Shown: piece by piece, positions 31,593-41,993 of the stretch
Position numbering within the stretch: the stretch's first letter is position 1
Layout: every line of letters starts with the position of its first letter
Source: Sambucus nigra
Taxonomy: Eukaryota > Streptophyta > Magnoliopsida > Dipsacales > Adoxaceae
NCBI GenBank assembly: GCA_949130495.1
Contig: OX422211.1
Location: forward strand, 336,382,504 to 336,446,503
Length of the DNA stretch: 64,000 bases
Direction of reading: 5' to 3'
Notes under the pieces: generated by a model
The model's input: only the letters and a program-made list of their open reading frames with translations
What the model was told of the DNA's origin: nothing
Database searches by the model: none
Program-made: the position numbers and the translations under genes

Positions 31593-32417
31593 CTATTGCG
31601 CCTCCATAATTTTTGCCAAACTAAGTCCTGTAATCATGGCCTCATACTCAGCCTCATTGTTGGAAGCTTTGAATTGGAAACGCAGGGCGTATTCCATGTC
31701 GACCTCGTCTGGAGTGCTCAAAACTATCCCCGCGCCACATCCTGTAGTGCAAGATGAACCATCTACATATAGCCTCCATATAGGTAACTCGTCTTCAAAT
31801 TTTTGCTCTAACAGAGTTCCTCGGTGAAATATTTGCTGCTTCCTTTCATCCTCCTCGGATTTTTCTTTTTCTTCGTCGATCATCTCTTCTTGCCCTTTTA
31901 CCAATCGGAATTGGTCTGAGCTCGAATTTAATGATCCTGTAACATCCACTTGCCCTTTTACCAACCGGAGTTGGTCTGAGCTAGTGTTTGTTGATCCTGT
32001 AACATCCACAGGTTGATCAGCGAGCAACTTTTGCTCCTCGGGGGTATCAGGATAGGTGAACTCTGCTATAAAATCTCCTACAGCCTGCCCTTTTAGCGAT
32101 GATCTGGGTTCATAAACTATATCATATTCACCGAGCTCTATTGCCCAATACATCAATCTCCCTGATTTTTTTGGTTTATGAAGGGCTTGCATCAACGGCA
32201 TATCAGTATGTACTACTATGGTATGAGCCTGAAAGTATGGCCTCATTCTCCTACTTGCCTCAATCAACTCCAGTGTCAATTTTTCCAGCCTCGGATATTT
32301 GATTTCTGCTCCTCGGAAGGCCTTGCTCGTGTAATAAATTGGTTTTTGCACTCCATTCTCCACTCTGATCAACGCCGAGCTAACTTCATTCTCCGATACT
32401 GCTAGATACAAGTACAT
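31593..32417 (-). pseudogene. Tat-2 RNase H, linker and aRNH
   Basis: An open piece of 274 codons: RNase H (LYLAVSENEVSSALI, KPIYYTSKAF, VVHTDMPLMQAL), then the acidic linker with two LVKGQ repeats, then aRNH (RLYVDGSSCTTGCGAG, NNEAEYEA). It starts after a one-base loss near 32420 relative to Tat-1 and ends in TAG at a codon near 31592. Its text shows what Tat-1 read before its own TAA changes (Tyr in LMYW, Gln in KGQAV). Confidence 0.88.
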
Positions 32418-33655
32418 TTTTTCCCATCACCGGCCTGGACAACAGTGGAGGTGCTCCCAGGTATTTCTTCGAGTCTTAAAAGGCCTTCTCACATTCATCA
32501 TTCCACTCAAAAGTCTTTCGGAGCGTTGTGACGAATGGGAGACATCTATCAGTTGCTCGCGATACAAATCTGTTGAGTGCTGCTACTCGTCCTGTGAGAC
32601 TCTGTACTTCTTTCTTCGTCATTGGAGATCACAGCCCTAATAGGGCTTTGATCTTTTCAGGATTTGCTTCAATGCCTCGTTGATTGACAATGTACTCAAG
32701 AAACATGCCTTCTCGAACTCCAAATATGCACTTCGTCGGGTTTAGCTTCATTTGATATGTATCCAGTTGATCAAAGGTCTAGCCTAAGTGAACTAGATGA
32801 TCGGCAGCTTTATTGCTCTTTGTCAGCATATCGTCAACATAGACTTCCATATTGCAATTGATTTGTTCAGCAAAGACCTTGTTCATTAGCCGTTGATATG
32901 TCGCACCTGCATTTTTCAAACCAAAAGGCATAACATTATAACAATAAGTTCCCCTAGGGGTAATGAAAGAAGTACTCTCCCTGTCTTCAGGTTTCATTTT
33001 AATTTGGTTATAACCAGAATAAGCATCCATGAAGCTCAGCAGCTCGTGTCCCGAGGTAGCATCGACTAGTTGATCAATTCGGGGCAGCAGAAAGTGATCC
33101 TTTGGGCATGCTTTATTGAGGTCGGTGAAGTCTACACACATACTCCACTTTTTATTCTTCTCGAGACTGAATACTCTTCTTCTCTGCTTCACTGGTTTGA
33201 TCTCCTTATTCACGTTGAGCTCGTGACATAAGAAATTTGGGTCTATTCTGGGCATATCTTCATGACTCCATGCGAAAGTTTTCTTTCTGCTTCTTAGGAA
33301 AGTTATCAATTCCTGCTTTAATGAGGTATCCAACGACGAACCTATTTGAGTAGTTCGTTCAGGGTGCTCGTCGTCCAGAATGATATTTTCAGTAGCTTCC
33401 ACCACTTGACCCTTCACGAGTTGCGACTCATCTCTAGGATCCAATGTTTCAATTTCTGCACCTTCATCCACTTGATAAGTAGTAGTCTTTTTCCTCGACT
33501 CCTCCAACTCCTCTTGCTCGGCAGATGAATAATAAAATTCCCGAGTTACTTTTTGATCACCTTTCACAACTCCTACTCCAAAATTTGTTGGAAATTTTAG
33601 GCACTGATGTACTGTAGATGGCACTGCCTCGAACTTCTTCAATCCTACTCTTAAT
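32418..33655 (-). pseudogene. Tat-2 protease end and reverse transcriptase with internal deletion
   Basis: Starts abruptly at the protease end (VGLKKFEAVPST). The linker is followed by RT up to YVDDM near 32830, where TAG soon ends the open piece. Between FSLEKN and KKWSMCVDF about 36 codons present in Tat-1 are missing without a frame change, near 33160. These belong to the RT fingers. The remaining RT down to 32418 carries further stops. Confidence 0.88.
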
Positions 33656-35233
33656 TCGATTAAGTCAAGTATGAAGCTCTATGCCCAGGATTGGGGCATG
33701 TATGAAATGAATCTGATGGTGCCAATTGAATTGTTGTTTGCAGTCTTGCTGATGTGTTGTGTGCAGTCTAGCTGCGTTGTTTTTGTTCGATATTGACCTT
33801 TTAAGGTCTTTATGTGCTGTTGATGAGCATCCAAGAATTGTACTGGGCAGATAATTTTTTCTGAGCACTTGTTGAGGCTGAATCATATAAAAATTACGAT
33901 TAGAATAATTATTCAGTCGACCAATATATAGTGTGCATTGGCTTCAATATTGGACAATTTAAATTTCCAGATAATAATATGAGAGATAACAATCAAAATA
34001 TCTCGTGTTCTCATAAAAATATGATGTAAATAAACGTGTCTCCATAAAAATATTTAACGGACTTGTGATTATGAAATTTTCGTTTATTCATATTTGAAAT
34101 AAAAACCGATCCACTAATTTAATAAAATCGTGATTTGCAATATTTTGCAGATTTGATAAATGAAAAATTGGACAACTAATTTATGTTTATAATCATTAAA
34201 AGCATGACTGAATCAAAAGATGTATGTATGTATGTACAACATATAATTGATTATTTATATATTGATAAAATTGATCGTATCAACACAATTACATAATATG
34301 ATTATTTGTGCAAAGAACATAGTTTTCTTGAAGAGAGAGAAAATGGGTCTGATTCAATTCATGTTAATATCGGAATGGAAAATACATAATCGTTCTTAAT
34401 GCTTATCCATATCCTAACATATTTGTTCAGAAAATCTTCAAGTGGATCCATAGATGAAAGGATTTGTATAATATTTATGAGTCTAAAATTCACCAGATTC
34501 CCAAATTGAAATCGATCACACAGTTAGTGCATATAAAAATTATGACTAAATTAAAAGATTTCCAAATGAATCAAATTTGTATATACTCATATAAAAGAGA
34601 TTTATGAATATAGAGAAATTATTTTATCTCCTTAAAGAAGAAATAATATAATATGTACACAAATTTCTCAAACTTTGTGATTATGAAATGTACATTTATC
34701 CAGATTTGTAAAATTAGATTCAACAATTTGTGAATATAAAATCATGATTGAATTAAAAGATGTATGCACAATATATAATTGATTTGATCTCTAAGTTTAT
34801 GGATATAAACATATGATAATCATGATTTGAACAAAAATATAATGGGAATTTGAATAGTCATCAAAGATCTTTCACAAATTATTTCAAAATTAACAAAGAA
34901 AATTATCAAATCTTATCATCATCGTATATATTGGTATATTTAATCATTTAAAATATTTATTCAATGATATAAAATTGAAACTTGAGAATCAAGCAAAAAG
35001 TTATGATTTATGAAATCCACTATTTTTCAGATTTCTAAATAAGAATTAATCTAACAGTTATGATTTTAAAATCATGATATGCAATATTTTGTAAATAAAA
35101 ATTGGACAATTAATTTATGTATATAAACATAAAAATCATGATTGAATCAACAGATGTATGTATAATATATAATTTATTATACATATAGAAAATAAAAACT
35201 TAGCTTTTGATGGAGAACAATGCTTGTAACACG
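33656..35233 (-). other. AT-rich non-coding segment replacing gag and protease in Tat-2
   Basis: Lies between the PBS and the protease end, where gag and protease are expected. Very AT-rich, no frame above about 75 codons, no gag similarity. A block with ATGATTGAATCAAAAGATGT and following bases recurs, diverged, near 34205, 34745 and 35135. Since the element has intact LTRs and one target duplication, this DNA was very probably inside the element when it inserted. Its source is unknown. Confidence 0.75.
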
Positions 35234-35251
35234 TTCCCACAGACGGCGCCA
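35234..35251 (-). other. Primer binding site of Tat-2
   Basis: Minus-strand TGGCGCCGTCTGTGGGAA, three bases from the LTR end, the same spacing as in Tat-1. The first seven bases match tRNAs ending GGCGCCA, but I do not assign the tRNA. Confidence 0.85.
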
Positions 35252-35254
35252 ATC

Positions 35255-36001
35255 TGTTGATACAAAAAACAGGACCGAATCCCATTTTTATGATCACAGA
35301 TAAATAGATAAAAGCAATCCAATCAAGAACATGAGAGACAAAGATTTTTAAAGTGGTTCGGCTATAAGGAAAAGCCTACGTCCACTGTTATTTTATTCCC
35401 AGGGGTATACAATAGCACAATGTGGTGTAGAGAGAGAAAAATGTGTGGATCTTGTGTATGGTGTCTCTCATCCTTGTCGGATCTCCCCTTTCTTTTTGGC
35501 TAAGGGAATACATGTATTTATAGTGATGGGAGATAAAGAGATTCATTGTATGTAGACATTTATGTCTACATTCAACGAATCTAATTGTTGAATTGCTTGG
35601 TATGCTATGTGTTGTCATCTACAGTATAAATGTACATTAATGCTCATTAAATGCATAGTCATCTTCATTAATGCACATTAAATGCATAATTATCCCTTGA
35701 TCTTCCTGGTTGGTATGCCGACCAACTCTCCTCGGGTGCCGACTAACTCTCCTTGGGGGCCGACCAACTCTCCTCGGGTGCCGACTAATTCTCCTCGGGT
35801 ACTGACCAACTCTCCTCCGGTGCCGACTAACACTCCTCGGGTGCCGACCAACTCTCCTCGGATGCCGACCAACTCTCCTCGGGTGCCGACTAACACTCCT
35901 CGGACGCCGACCAACTCTCATGGGTGTCGAATATTTCCACGTAGGATGACATGTGTCCTTTTCTGATTGGTCCTCATAGTTGGAGAATTTTTACGTTAAC
36001 A
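35255..36001 (-). repeat. 5' LTR of Tat-2 (747 bp)
   Basis: From TGTTGATA (35255) to GTTAACA (36001). It has ten 21-bp minisatellite units at about 35718-35930. U5 and R contain GTGGTTCGGCTATAAGG and AATAAAATAACAGTGG on the element strand, the likely polyadenylation region. Confidence 0.93.
35515..35522 (-). promoter_or_regulatory. TATA box in the 5' LTR of Tat-2
   Basis: TATAAATA on the minus strand, at the same place as in the solo LTR (15239-15246). It lies between the minisatellite (U3) and the conserved R region. Confidence 0.6.
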
Positions 36002-36006
36002 GTAAC

Positions 36007-36578
36007 ATATAAAGGCCAAAAATAGCAAACCCTGGTGGAAGGAGGAGAACATCCAAAAATCCTACAGCAAACCCTAAACTAAGAAGAAGCAAAACTCAAA
36101 ATAAGGTATCTACTAAAAACTAGTCCACTTGCTATTTATATCAAGTGTAAAAAATCCAAGAGAAAGGAATCGAACAAAATAAATATCTTCCAAATTTTAG
36201 CACCATTGATCGATTAATGAAATCGATCGATCAATCAATCAAATCAAAAATTGCCCACTGTCTTCCTTCCATGTCGGAATCATCGATCGATTGATTAATT
36301 TTTATAAGTCGATCGATACACTGTTTCAAGCCCAACCTTTTGCCTTAAAAACTAAGAAAATGCTCCTCAGGAAAAATTATCATAACCTGACAGTTAGGAA
36401 CTAGATTGATGCATCATTAGCGGGTATGTGAAACTAACACAGTGAGCTACAACTTTCATGAAGAGTTTGGTCATGAAGCACGAATGCTAAAATGACTAAA
36501 ATGCCCCTGAAGTTTCGTACTACGTTGAAACTTTCCCAAAAAGCACCAATTACAATACCTACAAAAGCCTAGATAACC

Positions 36579-36661
<83 letters not shown>
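36007..36661. other. Unassigned DNA with CGATCGAT clusters and an AT microsatellite
   Basis: Formerly contiguous with 28106. CGATCGATCAATCAATC-type words lie at 36205-36320. Text at 36430-36470 (GAGCTACAACTTTCATGAAG) resembles gypsy LTR sequence. No ORF of note. It is probably part of an old LTR. Confidence 0.45.
36587..36658. repeat. (TA)36 microsatellite
   Basis: 72 bp of uninterrupted TA, immediately before the integrase end of element D. Confidence 0.97.
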
Positions 36662-36679
36662 GTTATACAGTATATGAGC

Positions 36680-37570
36680 TTAAATAAAGGAATCAACGGA
36701 CACATTTGTGCTAGAATGCATAAGTAAAATGGGTGATAATATACAATATTTATGAGGTATCATTGTTCTCATGGTTGGAAAAATGACATCTAAAGGGATT
36801 GTGGCTTCCATATTATAAGATAAGGTGAAGAGAGTTAGCCAATCGACCTCATGGGCGTAGTATGGTACACCTAAAGGATGTGTGGAAGATTGTCCACTCA
36901 AGCAATTTTTACTTTCTACAACCTCTTTTTCATGTCATGGAGCACTGCCTTGTTGGAAGCCTCAACCTGTCCATTTATTTAAGGGTAGGATATCGAGCTG
37001 AAGTGGTGCTTGGTGCGATGGTTATCACAAAAGCTTCAAAATGATACGCTTTCTAATTACGTTCCATTATCTGTGATGATTATTCTTTGTACGCAAAATC
37101 AATTCACGATATTTCTCCCAATATATATTATCATATCAGTGTCTCTGATTTTCTCCAATGGTTTGAATTCAATCTTCTTGGTGAAATACTTTATTTCGAC
37201 CAGAAGGTAATTACAATTTCCTAGTGCTGTAGGTAGGGGGTTCGTGATGTCTAAAACTCATTGAGAAAATGACTGTGGGCTGGTCAATGAATTTATATTA
37301 TTTGATGACTGATGAAGCATAAATGAGAACTCTTGACACTTATTACACATTCTAACGTAAGGTACTGCATCTTTCTACATATATGTCCACCAGTATCCCT
37401 CTTTGATTTCTTTGAGTGTCAAAGATATCCCCTTGCATAACTCCTATGTATACCGTGATGAAGTTCGTACAGTATTTGGTTGACGTCATTTGGGTGAAGG
37501 TAGGGACATGCGAAAGATCTCTTAAAGAGTTTTCCCTTAGGCGATAAGTAGAATGGAGAAGGTTTTACCC
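36680..37570 (-). pseudogene. Element D integrase remnant
   Basis: The open part 36680-36901 contains TLFTLSYNMEATIPLDV followed by FPTMRT, matching the [18 protein letters not shown] segment of Tat-1 integrase. Further up, 36950-37470 gives pieces of the DDE core and zinc domain in shifting frames. Heavily mutated. Confidence 0.6.
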
Positions 37571-38290
37571 TTACCCGATAGGCTTGTTTCTTATCGACTA
37601 ATAATATATCCTCTTACAATTAAGTTGTAACTACATCCATCCATTTAGGATCTTTCTTGACGGTGAGGACTTTTTCGATGGGGATTGTTATTCCACCATG
37701 AGGGTTTTCTTAAGGTATGAATCCACTGTCGATCCCAAAGTGTCTAAGGCATCAGCATGACTGTTGTTTCCACGAGGGAGTTACTGAATATGTACCTTCT
37801 TAAAACTAATGATTAGGTCTTGGGCTACCTATAATATAATGGCATTCACTCATCTTTGGCATTGTATTTTCCTGATACTTGATTGGGTACCAATCTTTAG
37901 TCACAGTAGATTTTAAGGTGACTTACGCCAAGAGATGAGGCCTTTCGTAACTCGATGATGAGAGCATTTTAGTCGTGTTTGTTGTTAGAGTCTTTGAAGC
38001 TAATTTTGATTTCCTGTTCGATCATAATATTCTCGGTAGTAATGAGGACAATTTCCACTCCTGCTCCTCTTGCATTAGAGTCTCTGTTTACATATAGAGT
38101 CCACTTCTTGAGTTTGTCAAATTCTTAAATGATTTCCTGGTCAGTGAAGTCCTTGTCGTCGAGTTTATCCCCTATAAATTCAGTGATGAAGTCTGCTATC
38201 ACCTGACCTTTTATCGTAGTCCTTATTTGATAGTGAATGTCGAACCTTCCAAGTTCCACCGTCCATTTTTACACCCGTACAGATATATAG
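37571..38290 (-). pseudogene. Element D tether, aRNH and linker remnant
   Basis: Aligns by position and scattered words with the Tat-1 tether, aRNH and linker: a VDS-type strand near 38095, and a region around 38160-38230 matching FIAEF and KGQV. Frames are broken throughout. Confidence 0.45.
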
Positions 38291-39700
38291 ATCTTTCTAA
38301 GGTCTTCCTGGAAAAAGTGATGACTATGACTGAGTGACTTCAATGTAATGCTTCAATTTTTGCAAAGCAACAACCACATAATAGGATAACTTCTCAAGTG
38401 AAAGGTATTGTTTCTAAACGCCGATGAGAGTTTTTCTAACATGGTTAATTGTATTCTTGTGACCTTCTTTCTCACACATCAAGGCCAAGTTAATTACGTA
38501 ATCGAAAATTGCGAGATACATGTAGACTTGATCTCTCAAATTTGGGATCGTGGGTAGAGGTGGTCAACTTAGGTAGGCAGTGATTTCATCAAGTGCGTTC
38601 CAGTATCCCACGTTCATGGACACACCCTTCTCTTTTTTAAACAACTAAAAGAATAGTTAACACTTTTCGAAATATTTTGAGATGAAGCGATTGAGCACTG
38701 CTAATATTCCTATCAACTTTTAAATATTACAAAATGCCTTTAGTGTCTGTACATTATTTATCTTCTCAATTTGTTAAGGTTAGCATCGACCCCCTTTCGA
38801 CTGACCAAGTGCCCAAGGAACTTCCCATATTAAACTCCGAAAGAGCACTTAACCGCATTGAGCTTCATCTTATAATATCATAGGACCTTATGTCTTAGAC
38901 AAGTCTTGCAGATGGTCGGCTTTAAGTTTTCTTTGATAAAAATATTGTCTATATAGACTTCTATGGTGTCCCCTAGTTGTTCCTTAAAAATCTTAGTGAC
39001 TAGATGTTGATATGTAGCTCTTGTATTCTTGAGACCAAATGTCATGACTTTATAACAACACGGGATGAGGGTGGTAATAAATGAGGTTTTATACTGATCA
39101 AATTCGAATAATATAATTTGATGGTACCCTGAGTATGCATCCAGTAAAGTTATCCATTCGTGACTGGCTATGACGTAACCCGGAGGGGTTGTGTTTTTTT
39201 TCCTACCAATTGGAGCCCTCCCTTCACCACCCCCACGGGGATGTTCTACAGGGTTCATAACTACTCCCCTAACTACATGACGTTTACCTAGCCAGCTCTT
39301 AGATCCGGCTCTACCCAAACTTTTCTAGTTCACCCCAATATTCCCCACTTGTACGACTGTTGTTGAGCAGTTTTTGGATATCAAACGGACCTCCCCATAA
39401 GTTAATTTTAATATGGTCGATTTTCCCTCTTTTGCAATCAGTTTCGCTACAAAATTCGTTGCTCTAGCTAATTGTCGATCTTTAGCAAAGGAAAGTTATC
39501 TTTAGGATAAGATTTGTTAAGGTCGATGAAGTCTATGAAGACTATCCACTTTATATTACTCTTCTTCATGACAACTAGGACTGAGAGATATTTGGGGAAT
39601 TGAACTTCTTTAATGAACATTGCCTCCATAATTTTCCCTACTTCTTCTTCCACGGCCTTCTCCTTTTTCGATATTGTTCAGTGAAATTTTTGCATGATCG
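38291..39700 (-). pseudogene. Element D RT and RNase H remnant, with plastid insert
   Basis: 39473-39653 encodes KIMEAMFIKEVQFPKYLSV and [18 protein letters not shown] (RT fingers). 38878-39176 encodes [24 protein letters not shown] and VYIDN, the last being the YVDD box with Asp changed to Asn. The two pieces are split by the rpl2 fragment at 39177-39472. RNase H words continue to about 38300. Confidence 0.75.
39177..39472 (-). pseudogene. rpl2: Nuclear plastid DNA insert: ribosomal protein L2 fragment
   Basis: The minus-strand frame reads about 95 residues of plastid ribosomal protein L2, C-terminal half: [38 protein letters not shown] and [20 protein letters not shown]. It starts and stops abruptly inside the RT of element D, between PLLKID and the VIASHEW equivalent of the VDATSGHE segment. 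One in-frame TAG (probably CAG before) and several replacements show it is old. Its GC content is higher than its surroundings. In plastids this protein is part of the 50S ribosomal subunit. Confidence 0.92.
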
Positions 39701-39949
39701 GTTATTATGTTGAGTCCATGTGAAGTCGATGGCATATCATTTTTGGATCAATCCCATGCATATCATAAGGCCGCCAAGAAAAAAACTTGTTAATTCTCCT
39801 TTAGTAGAAAAATTAGTTATTTTCTTTCCTGGTCGTCAAGTAGCCGTCGATCAAAAATTTCTTTCTTGGGTGTGAATTATCAAACATTACTTCACATAAT
39901 GGTTCCATGACTATGTCTGTCGTCTACCCTCAGTCTGTCATACATTAGT

Positions 39950-41394
39950 TGCTATTTGGATAGTGTGGCCCCATCCTTGGTCGGCTCAGTGGAGACCTTT
40001 TTATTCTCTTTTTGGTCCTAATGGCAGCGATAAAGAATTACCGAGCAATGACCTAATTTCCCCTGATCTATATTATCCCCCGATCGGTGATGTATTTGAT
40101 CTTGTGATGATACTGTAGGGGAAACTTTCATAGAGTACATCCATCCTCTTCCAAGAATATCATTTTTAGGATAATCAATGTCCACAACTAGGAACTTGAT
40201 AAATTTTGAGATATTCCTAATTCGAACTGGTAGGAGCACCTTCCCTAGTGGCATGGCTATGTTTCTTGTGAAGCCGACCAAAGGAATGGTCACTTCTTTG
40301 AGGTCTTCCATATTGAGATTAAGCTAGTTGAATAACTTTAGGTACATAACCTCTGAGGAGCTGCCCTGATTAACTTGTAACTTATTCAAATCCCAGTTTG
40401 TAATTCTGAGTGTGATTACTAGTGCATCATGATGCAGAGTCCTAACTCTTATCATGTCTATTTTCGTGAAGACTATATTCTTGTTTCAATTGATATCTTT
40501 TGAGAATCTATGCTTTCCTGATGTACTCTTGGGAGGGTCGATTGGGAAGGTATCTATCACTATGGTAAGTTTCTATAGTTCCCTCTAAATGACGTTGACT
40601 TGAATTTGCTTTAGTCTTGAGGTGCCATGGATGACTGCAAATTTATGACCTAACACATCATCTTTTAGGACATTGTTGGGCTTCTGGTCAATGTCCAAAC
40701 TTGAGGCACAATGGATGATTATGAACTCGTGCCCTATCTTATCATCCTCTAGGACATTAGCGACTTCTGGTCGACATTTATGAAAACTTTAGTCCCCTTT
40801 TCTCCACATAATCCCTTAACTCGTTGACTTGGGCTAACTTTTCCAAATGGTACTTAATGGCCTTGCAATTCTCAGTTTTGTCCCCATGCTCTTTATGATA
40901 CACGACTCGAGAGGCATCCATGGCCTACAAAATATGCATGTCGGTCTCAGTCATCATAAACATTGTAGCGGCCCTGGCCCTTTTTTGGGTCGCTGATTAA
41001 AGAATCATTACTGAGGGTTAGCTTCTCTAAGCAGGCCACCATAACCGCATCAGACAAGGTGGGGATCGCTTAGTCCGATCCTCCTCTGGACGAGACGTCC
41101 ATCTTATTTTTCTTTGGGGGAGGGAGGACTAGAGTGTCATCGATGACCTCCTTTCATTTCTTAGAAGTCTTGCGTTGCCGAGACCACCAGCACTTTTTTT
41201 CTTTGTTTAAGCATATATTGCCTGCTTCTTTCTGAACTTATTTAGCATGTTTGAGGTGTTGGGTGCTTCCATTCTCCAAATAAATTCTTGGGTGTTTTTT
41301 GGACAACCTATAAAAATGAAGATGAGTTTAGTATCAGAAGCAATAATAAAATATGACAATACAGTTGCAAATAAAAGGAACTTGGACACTTACA
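39950..41394 (-). pseudogene. Element D protease and gag-end remnant
   Basis: 40018-40311 corresponds to the protease C-terminal half (MPLGKVLLPVRIRN, NDILGRGWM). Near 40380 the NQGSSSEV-like words fit the active-site region. 40800-40920 gives YHKEHGDKTENCKAIKYHLE, the gag zinc-knuckle variant with its Cys and His spacing. Most of the gag core is missing between this and ORF1. Confidence 0.6.
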
Positions 41395-41993
41395 CAACTC
41401 GGTCAGGGGGTTGACCCCCAAACCCGTCCCTTTAAGGAAGTGGGGAGTCATTACTTGTTTGAACTCTTCTCCTTAACCTCTTATCTGATCCAATTTATTT
41501 CGGTCATCTGTGCTCACTCTGGGATCAAGCTTAGCTGCCATGGAAGCTTTAGCCCATTTTTGGGGAACCCTCAGCTCGGAGGTACAATAGGAAACGTCGG
41601 CATCGAATTCCCAAGCTCCCATCACAAAGATGTATCAAGGATTCCCGTGATGGTTTGATATTTGGTTCATTATTAGAGATTTTTTATCGGATTTCTTGGC
41701 CACCAAACGGTAGTAGTGGGCTGTGTCTTAGAGGAAAAGACGTTACAGCATGCCTAAAAGATGTTAACTGTAAGGTCGGACCAATGGACAAACTTCCAAA
41801 GGGAGATGAAACTGAGCAAAATCCTCCGAGCACTAGGTGAACATTGCGATGGAGTAAGTCCCATGCTGGCTAAGATCATCTGAACAATAGGGTGAACGGG
41901 AAGCCTAAAGACGACCTTGAACATTTGTTCATAGACAACTATTTCTCCCTCTCGACTATTAAATGCCATCTCATCCTCGTACGGTACTCTCAT
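41395..41993 (-). pseudogene. Element D ORF1, downstream half (putative gypsy-type transposon protein family)
   Basis: Minus-strand text RVPYEDEMAFNSREGEIVVY followed by VFRLPVHPIVQMILASMGLTPSQ resembles the plant family Pfam calls putative gypsy type transposon (Transposase_28, PF04195), found as an extra ORF in Tat/Ogre elements. Further downstream, FVMGAWEFDADVSY and VPQKWAKASMAAKLDPRVS continue the family pattern with stops between. The reading ends at 41993 where copia C is inserted and resumes at 49940. Confidence 0.7.

Larger units (their letters stand above)
28112..36001 (-). mobile_element. Complete but defective Tat-lineage retrotransposon (Tat-2)
   Basis: Both LTRs, PPT and PBS are present, and GTAAC flanks both sides (28107-28111 and 36002-36006), so this is one intact insertion of 7890 bp. 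The LTRs differ at roughly 13 sites in the first 450 bp by eye (about 3 percent), which makes it fairly young. Internally it is heavily rearranged: no gag or protease, RT with an internal in-frame deletion, integrase lacking its C-terminal domain and its catalytic Glu, and only the last part of the antisense ORF. It could only have moved with proteins from another copy. Confidence 0.94.

Noticed and set aside
28112..36001. Tat-1 and Tat-2 as copies of the same subfamily
   Set aside because: The pol regions are close, but LTR lengths (603 against about 750 bp), U3 repeats and 3' satellites differ.
38878..39318. A single 146-codon fusion of an L2-like protein with RT
   Set aside because: Chance frame continuity between the plastid rpl2 fragment and the RT of element D. 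The L2 part has no start and an upstream in-frame stop.
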